NCBI GenBank assembly: GCA_043777595.1 | Contig: JAYWHT010000015.1 | Span: forward strand, 1-64,000 | DNA from: JAYVJH01 sp043777595 | Lineage (GTDB): Bacteria > Bacteroidota > Bacteroidia > Cytophagales > Spirosomataceae | Length of the DNA: 64,000 bases | Reading direction: 5' to 3' | Shown here: piece by piece, positions 34,590 to 43,072 of the stretch | How the letters are laid out: each line of letters starts with the position of its first letter | Numbering within the stretch: position 1 is the stretch's first letter | Notes under the pieces: generated by a model | Told to the model about the DNA's origin: nothing | What the model saw: the letters and a program-made list of their open reading frames with translations, nothing else | Database searches by the model: none | Translations under genes and position numbers: made by a program

Positions 34590-36944
34590 ATGAAATACCC
34601 TACCCCAACGATTCAGCTTATTGTCTTTATTTTTACGTTCTTTTTATCGGCTAATCGATTTACTGACGACCGCCTAACAGTATTTTTGTGTGGCGACTCG
34701 ACCATGGCCGACAAACTACCTGTCGATAAACCCGAAACAGGCTGGGGTATGGTAATGCCCGAGTATTTTAACGAGGCCGTTCAGGTACAAAACCACGCTG
34801 TCAATGGCCGCAGTACCAAGAGTTTTATTAACGAAGGCCGCTGGCAAAAGGTACTCAACCAAGTAAAAAAAGGGGACTGGGTACTGATTCAGTTTGGCCA
34901 CAACGATGCCAAAGTGAGCGATACTACCAAATATGCGCCTGCCCAAACTACCTATCGCCAAAACCTCGTTAGATTTGTGAACGAAACCCGTGCAAAAGGT
35001 GGTAATCCTGTGTTGATTACGACCGTCATGCGCCGAAAGTTTGATGAAAATGGTCAGTTTGTCGATACCCACACCGACTATCCGATAGTTACCAAACAAG
35101 TAGCCACCCAGCTCCAAGTACCACTCATAGACCTACATGCCAAAAGTCAGCAAGCGATAGAACAACACGGTGTCGAAGGCTCAAAGTCGTTGTTTATGCA
35201 CTATGTCGGGGGTGTTTTTCAGAAATTTCCGAAGGGTATCATTGACGATACGCATTTTTCGAGATACGGTGCCGAAGTAATGGCTAATCTCGTAGCCGAA
35301 AGTATTGTGGAGCAGAGTTTGGGGTTAAGGGTATTTCTAAAAAAATCAGAATTTATAGAAAAATATGTCTTTGAATTACCCAAAACCTACAGCCCCATTT
35401 TTAGAAAAGATACCTTTAATATTACCAGATATGGTGCAAAACCAGACGGGCAAACGCTTAATAGTCAGGCCATCAACCAGGCCATTGACCTGTGTAGTGC
35501 GGCGGGCGGAGGTGTGGTACAAGTGCCTGCTGGGCTATGGCTCACGGGGCCGATTGTGATGAAGTCGAATGTAAATTTGCATTTAGACAAAGGTGCATTG
35601 TTGCAGTTTAGCCGCACCTATGCCGACTACCCGCTCGTACTCACCACTTGGGAAGGCCAAGAAGCCTACCGATGCCAAGCACCGATTTCAGGCACAAACT
35701 TACAGCACATCGCCATCACAGGCGCAGGAGTGATTGACGGTGGGGGAGAGGTATGGAGGCAAATCAAAAAAAGTAAACAAACGACTGGACAATGGACGAA
35801 ACTCTTAGAAAGCGGCGGAACGCTGAACGACAAAAAAGATACGTGGTTTCCGACAGTCAAATCTCTAAAAGGCCAGATGACTTTAGACTCAGGACTAATT
35901 GCCAAAAAAACTTTGACCGAATTGGCCACCATCAAAGATTTTTTACGACCCAATATGTTGAGCCTTAGCCGCTGCCGATATGTGCTGTTAGACGGAAATA
36001 CCTTTCAAAATTCGCCAGCTTGGACACTCCACCCTTTGCTCTGTCAGCACGTTACGATACGAAACGTGGCTGTCAAAAACCAATGGTATGCCCAAAATAG
36101 CGATGGCTTGGACTTGGAATCGTTCCAAAACGGAGTGGTCGAAAACTGTACTTTTGACACTGGCGACGACGGCATAACTATCAAATCGGGGCGAGATGAG
36201 CAGGGGCGAAGGCGTGGCGTACCAACCGAAAATTTTATTGTCAGAAACTGCAAGGTCTATCATGCTCATGGAGGGTTTGTGATTGGCTCAGAGATGTCGG
36301 GCGGGGTGCGAAATATGTACGTGTCCAACTGTACATTTACGGGTACAGATGTAGGGTTACGTTTCAAAACGGCCAGAGGGCGGGGTGGCATTGTCGAAAA
36401 AATATTTGTAAACAATATCAACATGACCGATATTGCTGGCCAGGCCGTGCTGTTTGATATGTACTACGCCGCCAAAGACCCCGTACCACAAGCTGGCGAA
36501 AAAGTAGAATTGCCCCAAATAGAAGCTAAACCACTGAATGAAGGTACGCCACAATTCAGAGAGTTTTATGTCCGAAACGTTACCTGCCGAGGTGCCGAAA
36601 CGGGCATTATGATTAGAGGGTTACCCGAAATGAACGTGCGAGACGTACTGATAGAAAACGCTATGATTGAGAGCCACAAAGGCTTGATTTGTATTGAAGG
36701 TACAAACATTAGCCTCAAAAATATCAGCCTTTTGACCAAACAAAAAATCATTGGAACAATCCAAAACAGCCAAAACATAACCCTCGACCAAATCACTTAT
36801 AGAACCAACACAGATGTATTATTGAAAGTAGAAGGCAGCCGCAGCAAAGCTATCAAGTTACTAAATACCGACGTCAGTAAAGCAAAAAAAACTGTTGAGT
36901 TGGGGTTAGGTGTGGTGAAATCGGTGGTGAATGTTAGAAAATAA
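34590..36944 (+). CDS. CE12 rhamnogalacturonan acetylesterase-GH28 polygalacturonase fusion
   Basis: 784 residues. After a signal peptide, residues about 30-245 are an SGNH esterase: FLCGDSTMA (Ser37), NHAVNGRSTKSF, QFGHNDAK and the catalytic D219-x-x-H222 in DDTHFSRYG. Residues about 275-770 are a GH28 right-handed beta-helix with NSDGLDLE (503-510), the Asp pair in TGDDGITIKSGRD and the His in HGGFVIGSEMSGG. One protein would thus deacetylate and cleave pectic polysaccharides. Both catalytic sets look intact. The downstream hairpin isolates it from the convergent ABC-F gene. Confidence 0.92.
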   Translation: MKYPTPTIQLIVFIFTFFLSANRFTDDRLTVFLCGDSTMADKLPVDKPETGWGMVMPEYFNEAVQVQNHAVNGRSTKSFINEGRWQKVLNQVKKGDWVLIQFGHNDAKVSDTTKYAPAQTTYRQNLVRFVNETRAKGGNPVLITTVMRRKFDENGQFVDTHTDYPIVTKQVATQLQVPLIDLHAKSQQAIEQHGVEGSKSLFMHYVGGVFQKFPKGIIDDTHFSRYGAEVMANLVAESIVEQSLGLRVFLKKSEFIEKYVFELPKTYSPIFRKDTFNITRYGAKPDGQTLNSQAINQAIDLCSAAGGGVVQVPAGLWLTGPIVMKSNVNLHLDKGALLQFSRTYADYPLVLTTWEGQEAYRCQAPISGTNLQHIAITGAGVIDGGGEVWRQIKKSKQTTGQWTKLLESGGTLNDKKDTWFPTVKSLKGQMTLDSGLIAKKTLTELATIKDFLRPNMLSLSRCRYVLLDGNTFQNSPAWTLHPLLCQHVTIRNVAVKNQWYAQNSDGLDLESFQNGVVENCTFDTGDDGITIKSGRDEQGRRRGVPTENFIVRNCKVYHAHGGFVIGSEMSGGVRNMYVSNCTFTGTDVGLRFKTARGRGGIVEKIFVNNINMTDIAGQAVLFDMYYAAKDPVPQAGEKVELPQIEAKPLNEGTPQFREFYVRNVTCRGAETGIMIRGLPEMNVRDVLIENAMIESHKGLICIEGTNISLKNISLLTKQKIIGTIQNSQNITLDQITYRTNTDVLLKVEGSRSKAIKLLNTDVSKAKKTVELGLGVVKSVVNVRK

Positions 36945-36984
36945 ATTTTACTTAACGGATTGGATAAAAGATAGATACAAAGCA

Positions 36985-37019
36985 AAAAAGAGCCAATACT
37001 TAAAGTGATGGCTCTTTTT
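36985..37019. terminator. Bidirectional terminator between convergent genes
   Basis: aaaaagagcca (36985-36995) pairs perfectly with tggctcttttt (37009-37019), with A runs before and T runs after, serving the GH28 fusion and the ABC-F gene. Confidence 0.88.
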
Positions 37020-37034
37020 GATATTCAAAATCCC

Positions 37035-38648
37035 TTACTTATACATAGCCGCTCGTTGGGCTTTTACACGGTCGTCGGTGATGTATTCGTCGTAGGGCAT
37101 CATTTTGTCGATAATTCCTTTGGGCGTAATTTCAATAATACGATTGGCAACGGTCTGGATAAACTGGTGGTCGTGAGAGTAAAACAACATAGCACCTTTA
37201 AACTCCGTCAGGCCGTTGTTTAGGGCTGTGATAGACTCCAGGTCCAAGTGGTTGGTGGGGTCGTCTAAGGTCAGGAAGTTAGCACCCGAAAGCATCATTC
37301 TTGACAACATACAGCGCACTTTTTCTCCCCCCGACAGCACAGTAGATTTTTTCAAAGACTCCTCGCCCGAAAACAACATTCGACCCAAAAAACCACGAAT
37401 AAAACTCTCGTCTTTGTCTTTTGAAAATTGCCGCAGCCAGTCCACCAGGTTGTCTTCTGACTGAAATAACTCATCGCTATCTTTTGGAAAATAGGCATTG
37501 GTTAGCGTTACGCCCCACTTAAACGTTCCTTTGTCTGGTTTGGTTGTTTCGTGCAATATTTCAAACAATGCAGTTATGGCCGTTGTGTTGCCAATAAAAG
37601 CCACTTTGTCGTTGCGAGTAAGCGTAAACGAAATATCGTTGAACAACTTAGTGCCGTCTTCGGCGGTTTTACTGAGGTTTTCGACCATCAAAATCTGGTC
37701 GCCTATTTCACGTTCTGGTTTAAAATGAATGTAAGGATACTTACGAGATGAAGGCTGAATCTCATCTACGCTCAGTTTGTCGAGCATTTTTTGGCGAGAA
37801 GTCGCTTGTTTTGACTTGGCCACGTTGGCACTAAACCGCCTGATAAATTCTTCTAATTCTTTGCGTTTTTCATCAGATTTTTTGTTTTGGTCTGTCCGTT
37901 GTCTCAATGCCAACTGGCTTGATTCATACCAAAAAGTGTAGTTGCCACCATAAAGCCGTACTTTACTAAAATCAATATCGACAACGTGCGTACAGACTTG
38001 GTCCAAAAAATGTCGGTCGTGAGAGACGACTATGACGATGTTTTTGAAATTGACCAAGAAATTTTCCAACCACATTACTGTTTCTACGTCCAAGTTGTTG
38101 GTAGGCTCGTCTAAGAGCAAAATATCGGGATTGCCAAAAAGTGTTTGGGCCAACAACACCCGTACTTTCTGGCTCGAATCTAAGTCAGTCATTTGGGCAA
38201 AGTGCATATCTTCTTTAATACCAAGTCCACTCAGCAGTGAGGCAGCCTCCGACTCGGCTTCCCAGCCATTGACTTCGGCAAACTCGGCTTCGAGGTCGGC
38301 GGCTCGCTCGCCATCGGCATCGCTGAAGTCTTCTTTGGCATAAATAGCATCTTTTTCTTGCATGATGTCATAGAGCTTTCTATGACCCATAATAACCGTC
38401 TGCAAAACCTGAAATTCGTCAAACTCAAACTGGTTTTGTTTTAGTACGGCCATGCGCTGCCCAGGCGTAATGCTCACCGAACCTGTCTGCGATTCGATTT
38501 CGCCCGACATGATTTTTAAGAATGTGGACTTACCCGCTCCATTTGCCCCAATGACTCCGTAGCAGTTGCCGGGGTTGAATTTTATATTGACATCATCAAA
38601 AAGTACTCGTTTGCCATATCGCAGCGACACGTTCGATACTGTTACCAT
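37035..38648 (-). CDS. ABC-F family ribosome-associated ATPase (YbiT-like)
   Basis: 537 residues with two ABC cassettes and no membrane segments. The first Walker A is GANGAGKST; the second cassette has a degenerate Walker A region (VAFIGNTTAITALFE) but an intact signature LSGGEKVRCMLSRMM. The first signature is degenerate (LDSSQKVRVLLAQ). Walker B regions are ILLLDEPTNNLD and FLTLDDPTNHLD. The linker between cassettes is basic, as in ABC-F proteins that act at the ribosomal E site. The degenerate second Walker A resembles the YbiT group in Bacteroidota. Confidence 0.9.
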   Translation of the reverse strand: MVTVSNVSLRYGKRVLFDDVNIKFNPGNCYGVIGANGAGKSTFLKIMSGEIESQTGSVSITPGQRMAVLKQNQFEFDEFQVLQTVIMGHRKLYDIMQEKDAIYAKEDFSDADGERAADLEAEFAEVNGWEAESEAASLLSGLGIKEDMHFAQMTDLDSSQKVRVLLAQTLFGNPDILLLDEPTNNLDVETVMWLENFLVNFKNIVIVVSHDRHFLDQVCTHVVDIDFSKVRLYGGNYTFWYESSQLALRQRTDQNKKSDEKRKELEEFIRRFSANVAKSKQATSRQKMLDKLSVDEIQPSSRKYPYIHFKPEREIGDQILMVENLSKTAEDGTKLFNDISFTLTRNDKVAFIGNTTAITALFEILHETTKPDKGTFKWGVTLTNAYFPKDSDELFQSEDNLVDWLRQFSKDKDESFIRGFLGRMLFSGEESLKKSTVLSGGEKVRCMLSRMMLSGANFLTLDDPTNHLDLESITALNNGLTEFKGAMLFYSHDHQFIQTVANRIIEITPKGIIDKMMPYDEYITDDRVKAQRAAMYK

Positions 38649-38838
38649 TTCAGTTTATTGAATTTTATGAATGAAGCCGCAAAATTACGCTTTTCTATCG
38701 GTCAAATGAAATTTTTAGTCCAATATCATTTTGACTGTTCTGACGGTATGTTTCCTTTAAATAACTTATTTCGGTATTTTGAGTAATATTTCCGTGCTTT
38801 GTCCGTTGTTTGAAGTTATTTACAATCCCTGTTATAGA

Positions 38839-40383
38839 ATGAAAAGAATTAGTTGGTCGGCCATTGGTCTTGCTTTGTTGGTGGTTATTGGTTTTTTGGT
38901 GGGTTATGGTTTTTATAATGGCCGAGACCGCCACCCCGATTATGCTCTCAACATAGACATTAAACCATCGGCCACTTTGGCTCAGTACCGGGCTGGCTTT
39001 GCGGCTGTTAAAATAACTCCACAAATTACAGAAACATGGACTGACAAAAACAACAATGCTTATTTTGACAAAAAAGAAGACACATTTGACGACAGAAATA
39101 AAAACAATAACTTTGATGCTGTGTGGTTGGCGGGTTTTCAAAATCGACGAGCGGCCAATACCATTCACGATGATTTGTGGGCAAGAGCCATGGTAATAGA
39201 CGACGGCCAAACCCGTATTGTTGTTGTGGCCGTCGATTTGATTGGCTTCACGCACAAAAATGCACTCAATGTACGAAAGCGAATTGACCCAAAATGGAAA
39301 ATAGATTATTCGGTTGTGTGTAGTACTCACAACCACGAAGGGCCAGATATGCTTGGTATGTGGGGCGATAGTTTTTTGGAGTCGGGGGTCAATACAGAAT
39401 ATGCGCTGATGGTTGAAGCCAAAGTAATTGAGGCCATTGGTCAGGCTGTGGGACATTTGCAGCCTGCCAGGCTTAGCGTAGCCCAAGACCTTGTTGGCGC
39501 AGCAACGCTAACGACCGATACCCGACTGCCGCTCGTAAAAGACGATGGACTGTATATGCTCAAAGCCACCGATGCCAATGCCGACACTACGCTTGGTACT
39601 TTTGTAGTATGGGGCAACCACCCCGAAACACTCTGGAGCCAAAACTTAGCCATTACCTCAGACTTTCCGCATTATGTACGAGAAGGTATAGAGAAGGGGG
39701 TTTATGATGGCGATAAACTTGTCAGAAAAGGGCTTGGGGGCGTTGCCGTATATGCCACAGGCTGTGTAGGTGGCCTCATAACGACCTCGCCAGAAGTAAG
39801 TATCAAACACCCTTTCAATGACCAGGTATTTACCAAACCCTCTTTTGAAAAAGCCGAAGCGCAGGGCAAGACTATTGCACTACTGATGTTGAAAGCGCTC
39901 GAAAAAACAGAATTTATCAATGAAAAAATCCAGCTTAAAGCCCAAACTTTTGAGATACCGTTAGACAATCCAATGTTTAGGTTTGGTGTTGCAATGGGTG
40001 TTTTAGATGCTGGCTATAGCAGTTGGCTCAAATTAAGAACAGAGGCTGCCGTCTGGACTATGGGGCAGGCATCATTTATAACTATTCCAGGTGAAATTTA
40101 CCCAGAGATTGTAAACGGGGGCATAGAAACACCAGCAGATGCTGACTTCAATCTACAAAAAGTCGTTGAAATGCCGCCGTTGCGTAGCTTGATGAAGGGC
40201 AAATATAAATTTGTGATTGGCTTGGCCAATGACGAAATTGGCTACATCATTCCACAGTCGGAATGGGACGAGGAAGCACCACATATTTATGGGGCAAAAG
40301 AGCCGCTCTATGGCGAAATCAATTCTGTTGGCCCACAAGCAGCACCCATTATTCATAAAGCGATAGTCAAGATGCTGAAATGA
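38839..40383 (+). CDS. Neutral/alkaline ceramidase-like protein with EF-hand-like insert
   Basis: 514 residues from the ATG at 38839 (an earlier frame start at 38779 adds a non-signal-like lead). One N-terminal membrane helix (SAIGLALLVVIGFLVGYGFY) anchors the protein. The rest matches the N-terminal domain of neutral/alkaline non-lysosomal ceramidases: AGFAAVKITPQI, DDLWARAMVIDDG, VVAVDLIGFT and CSTHNHEGPD (candidate zinc ligands). After AAVKITP comes an unusual insert of two Asp/Asn-rich loops (DKNNNAYFDKKED; DDRNKNNNFD) that look like calcium-binding EF-hand or dockerin loops. The substrate is unproven. The TGA stop is the first three bases of a heptanucleotide array. Confidence 0.75.
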   Translation: MKRISWSAIGLALLVVIGFLVGYGFYNGRDRHPDYALNIDIKPSATLAQYRAGFAAVKITPQITETWTDKNNNAYFDKKEDTFDDRNKNNNFDAVWLAGFQNRRAANTIHDDLWARAMVIDDGQTRIVVVAVDLIGFTHKNALNVRKRIDPKWKIDYSVVCSTHNHEGPDMLGMWGDSFLESGVNTEYALMVEAKVIEAIGQAVGHLQPARLSVAQDLVGAATLTTDTRLPLVKDDGLYMLKATDANADTTLGTFVVWGNHPETLWSQNLAITSDFPHYVREGIEKGVYDGDKLVRKGLGGVAVYATGCVGGLITTSPEVSIKHPFNDQVFTKPSFEKAEAQGKTIALLMLKALEKTEFINEKIQLKAQTFEIPLDNPMFRFGVAMGVLDAGYSSWLKLRTEAAVWTMGQASFITIPGEIYPEIVNGGIETPADADFNLQKVVEMPPLRSLMKGKYKFVIGLANDEIGYIIPQSEWDEEAPHIYGAKEPLYGEINSVGPQAAPIIHKAIVKMLK

Positions 40384-40443
40384 GTTGTGGGTCTTTGAGT
40401 TATTAAGTAAAAATAACTCTATAACTCAACCCTCAACAACTCA
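40381..40443. terminator. Inverted heptanucleotide array forming a bidirectional terminator
   Basis: Heptads TGAGTTG-TGGGTCT-TTGAGTT run rightwards from the ceramidase stop codon, and their mirror image (AACTCTA-TAACTCA-ACCCTCA-ACAACTC) ends inside the heparinase C-terminus. An outer stem 40381-40388/40436-40443 and an inner stem 40395-40403/40421-40429 can form. The stop codons of both convergent genes lie inside the structure. Confidence 0.65.
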
Positions 40444-42380
40444 AAAACAGTCCGAACGTATCTTTGTTTTGTACTAAATACCAGCCGAGGAGTAGCTTCT
40501 TTCTGACCATACAGCCCCGAATACCAGCCTTCGGTTTGAGTGGCTTCGATGGGAGCGTTGTTTTGGTCAAAAGCCGTTAATGTATAGTTTTTGAGGCAAT
40601 AGTCGGACGGGTGCCAAATCTGGTTCATGGGTAAGTTTTCGGGGGCGTTTTCGAGCCAGTCTTCGATTTGCCAGTAGTTTTGTTCTTCTGTTTTTAAGAC
40701 CCTACGCCGATGCCAAATATTACGCCCAACATGCTTAAATGCCTGTATTTTGCCGTCAAAAATAAGTCTTGGGTCTTGGGTCATGGGTATTGGGTCGTTA
40801 ATTTCTAATTCCTGATTTCTGACTTCCATAGTTTTACCCATTACTAACGACTCACTACTCACCAACACCTCCGTTACCCAGTCGTACCAAATAAATCGCC
40901 CACCACGCTGCATCTGGTCATAGTGGCCGAGCATGACGGTATTGTGAGAGGCCGTTCCAGCAAAATAATTGACCCACTTGTCGTCAGTATTGTATTTGTA
41001 CGAGCCAGCGTCTCTGAGCAAGTTTTGACCGTCCGCCCAAATGTCCAAATGTAAGTTATCGGCCTGAAAAGGACGGTCTTTGTACGCCCCACAACGAATG
41101 AAGGTAAGTGTCTGGCCGTCTTTTGTTATAAAATATCCACCTTTATCGAAGTGAAGTGTGAAGAGTGAAGAGTGAAGAGTGAAAAGTGAAGAGTGATAGT
41201 TAGAAACTGATAACCAACTTGTATCTTCTGAATCTTCTTTACTAAGCCCCAGCACTGCCGCCAGTGCGTTGAGTTGTGGGCGGTAGTCTCTAAAATGGGC
41301 ATCGTTCATTTTAAAAAACAAAGCACCATCGTTGTTACCATAATTGGGTAGCCAGCCTGTTTGTTGGTCTTGGCAGGCTTGCAAAAATTCAAGCGACTTA
41401 TTGGCTCGCTCATAAACGACATCGCTCCAGCGGTCATTATTTTTTTCTGCCAGTGCTATGCCCCAAGTCAATAACTGCACCACGACACGGTGATAGTTCA
41501 TCGAAAACTGTAAAAACGTACCATCTTCATAAATTTGGTATTCGATTTCTTCCTCAAACCATTGCTTGCCTACGGTTTTCCAGCATTTGGATTCTTTAAA
41601 AAACGGGTACAACAGTCCAACTAAATAAAGCGTCAAGGTTTCGGTAAGGGCGTGGTTGTTGCGAACTGCGATTCTCGAAAAATCAATATTTGCTTCTACG
41701 TGGCACATTTGCCAATAAATTGAATCAATGATTTTGTCAAATCGTTGCTCGGTCAGTAGGGGGGAGTTTTTGTAATAATTGAGAACAAAAGTCCAGTTTA
41801 GCACTCGCAGTGATATTTCTTGGCTACACCGCCAGTTGGGGCCGCAGTTTATGGGGTTATGGTCTATCCAGTCGATTATTTCCTCAAAAATCAACTCTGC
41901 CATATCTTGCTGGGCATGGTAGTCGTACCTGATGAGGGTATAAATAAAAGCAAAGCGAGATTTTTCCCAGACGTATTTTATATCGCCAGCCTCGGGCGAC
42001 AGGTCGGCTATGTCTGTCCAATGTTTTGCAGCATCGTATTGGTAGCCTGTATCGGGATTAGTAAGCCAGTCAGGCACTTTCTTGTATTCTGCGCCAAAAA
42101 AAAGCAAGTAACCATTCTTAAATTGGGCTACTTGCTTTTCTAAAATATCGGCGGCTTCGGCAGAGCGAGACAAGGTGATGGTTTTTTTACAATCAAAGAA
42201 AAAAACAGTAGTCTGCTTTTTCCATTCGTCAATACCCGTCCATTTTTGAAATTTGGTATTGGTCGGGAAGTGGCTTTTTAGTAGGCCAGAACGACGCAAA
42301 AATTCATACTTGATTCTAAAAAAAACATAGCGCAAGCCCATGTTTTGCAAAAAGTGTACGGCAGTTTTGAGTACGTTCAC
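40419..42380 (-). CDS. Heparinase II/III-family protein with repeat-encoded loops
   Basis: 653 residues. The N-terminal half is the alpha-helical toroid typical of heparinase II/III and alginate-lyase-like proteins (CGPNWRCSQEISLRVLNWTF, AVRNNHALTETLTLYLVGL). The C-terminal half is the beta-sandwich lyase domain (DNLHLDIWADGQNLLRDAG, YKYNTDDKWVNYFAGTASHN, TVMLGHYDQMQRGG). There is no signal peptide, and the start MNVLKTAVHFLQNM resembles the proteins found in glycan-assembly clusters. Heptanucleotide arrays encode two loops (about residues 394-410, with SSLFTLH duplicated, and 505-539) and the C-terminal ELLRVEL. The frame is intact throughout. The start lies 9 bases after the DUF5606 stop. 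Confidence 0.88.
   Translation of the reverse strand: MNVLKTAVHFLQNMGLRYVFFRIKYEFLRRSGLLKSHFPTNTKFQKWTGIDEWKKQTTVFFFDCKKTITLSRSAEAADILEKQVAQFKNGYLLFFGAEYKKVPDWLTNPDTGYQYDAAKHWTDIADLSPEAGDIKYVWEKSRFAFIYTLIRYDYHAQQDMAELIFEEIIDWIDHNPINCGPNWRCSQEISLRVLNWTFVLNYYKNSPLLTEQRFDKIIDSIYWQMCHVEANIDFSRIAVRNNHALTETLTLYLVGLLYPFFKESKCWKTVGKQWFEEEIEYQIYEDGTFLQFSMNYHRVVVQLLTWGIALAEKNNDRWSDVVYERANKSLEFLQACQDQQTGWLPNYGNNDGALFFKMNDAHFRDYRPQLNALAAVLGLSKEDSEDTSWLSVSNYHSSLFTLHSSLFTLHFDKGGYFITKDGQTLTFIRCGAYKDRPFQADNLHLDIWADGQNLLRDAGSYKYNTDDKWVNYFAGTASHNTVMLGHYDQMQRGGRFIWYDWVTEVLVSSESLVMGKTMEVRNQELEINDPIPMTQDPRLIFDGKIQAFKHVGRNIWHRRRVLKTEEQNYWQIEDWLENAPENLPMNQIWHPSDYCLKNYTLTAFDQNNAPIEATQTEGWYSGLYGQKEATPRLVFSTKQRYVRTVFELLRVEL
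40764..40866 (-). repeat. Heptanucleotide array inside the heparinase gene (array B)
   Basis: About 14 consecutive 7-base units. On the minus strand they include AGTAGTG, AGTCGTT, AGTAATG, AGTCAGA, AATCAGG, AATTAGA, GACCCAA, TACCCAT, GACCCAA and GACCCAA. They encode residues about 505-539 (SSESLVMGKTMEVRNQELEI and following), a loop in the beta-sandwich domain. The frame is preserved even though 7 is not a multiple of 3. Confidence 0.75.
41151..41199 (+). repeat. Heptanucleotide array inside the heparinase gene (array A)
   Basis: Seven units on the plus strand: GTGAAGT, GTGAAGA x3, GTGAAAA, GTGAAGA, GTGATAG. Read on the coding strand they give YHSSLFTLHSSLFTLHF, where the 21-base super-unit (3 x 7) creates a duplicated SSLFTLH. 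Confidence 0.92.
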
Positions 42381-42389
42381 AGTCTAATT

Positions 42390-42926
42390 TTATTCTGTAA
42401 CCTTTGCTACTTTTTTGGCTCTCTTTTTAGGTGCTTCGGCCACTTCTACCACTTCCTCAACGGGTGCTACTTCGGCTATTGGCTCTGCTGTGGTTTCGGG
42501 CGTGGCTTCTTCTTCGATTATTGCTTCTGGTTCAAAGAGTTCGGGCATATTTTTGATAAGAATATTATACCAGTTGGCAAGTTTTCTCATATCCGACAAA
42601 TATACACGGTCTGTGTCGTAGCCTGGTGTTACGGCTTCCATAAAGTCCACGAGTTCATAGTCCGAGAGTGCCTTTACGTCAAACGGTTGGCCTTCGTACT
42701 TGGTGTGGGCGTTTCTTAGGATAGTCCCCAACAGGGTAGCCTCATTACCGTCGGCCATAAAAATAGAGATGTCTTTGAGTGCCGATACTCTGGCCGTTGG
42801 CCCAATCATTGTCTTTTCACGTTTGTCGTCAAGGCTTTCGACAATTACCCCAACCCGGCCAGGCTTGACAATTTTGAACAAACCACCTTTGCCCGAAACG
42901 TTTACAATGTCTTTCAATAATTCCAT
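42390..42926 (-). CDS. DUF5606 protein
   Basis: 178 residues from the ATG at 42926 (MELLKDIVNVSGKGGLFKIV); an ATG four codons earlier is less likely. The first 130 residues match the Bacteroidota DUF5606 pattern (KPGRVGVIVESLDDKREKTM, LGTILRNAHTKYEGQP, VYLSDMRKLANWYNIL). The rest is a low-complexity Glu/Pro/Ala tail ending in a basic KKRAKKVAK stretch. Function unknown; probably cytosolic, and the tail may bind nucleic acid. It lies directly upstream of the heparinase gene and is likely co-transcribed with it. Confidence 0.8.
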   Translation of the reverse strand: MELLKDIVNVSGKGGLFKIVKPGRVGVIVESLDDKREKTMIGPTARVSALKDISIFMADGNEATLLGTILRNAHTKYEGQPFDVKALSDYELVDFMEAVTPGYDTDRVYLSDMRKLANWYNILIKNMPELFEPEAIIEEEATPETTAEPIAEVAPVEEVVEVAEAPKKRAKKVAKVTE

Positions 42927-43072
42927 AATACTTCTCAATATGTTAGTTTATGCAAAAATACGGGTTTTATAGTAAAGACAACAATTTAGCCATGATTTCA
43001 TACAATAAATAAATGAAACTTTCGAGTTATTGGTTTCGTTAGGACAATAATCAATTTACAAATTTGTACTCA

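Noticed and set aside
32172..36944. A polysaccharide utilisation locus built on GH20 and CE12-GH28
   Set aside because: No SusC/SusD pair, sigma/anti-sigma or hybrid sensor gene adjoins; the two TonB receptors are far away and of other types.
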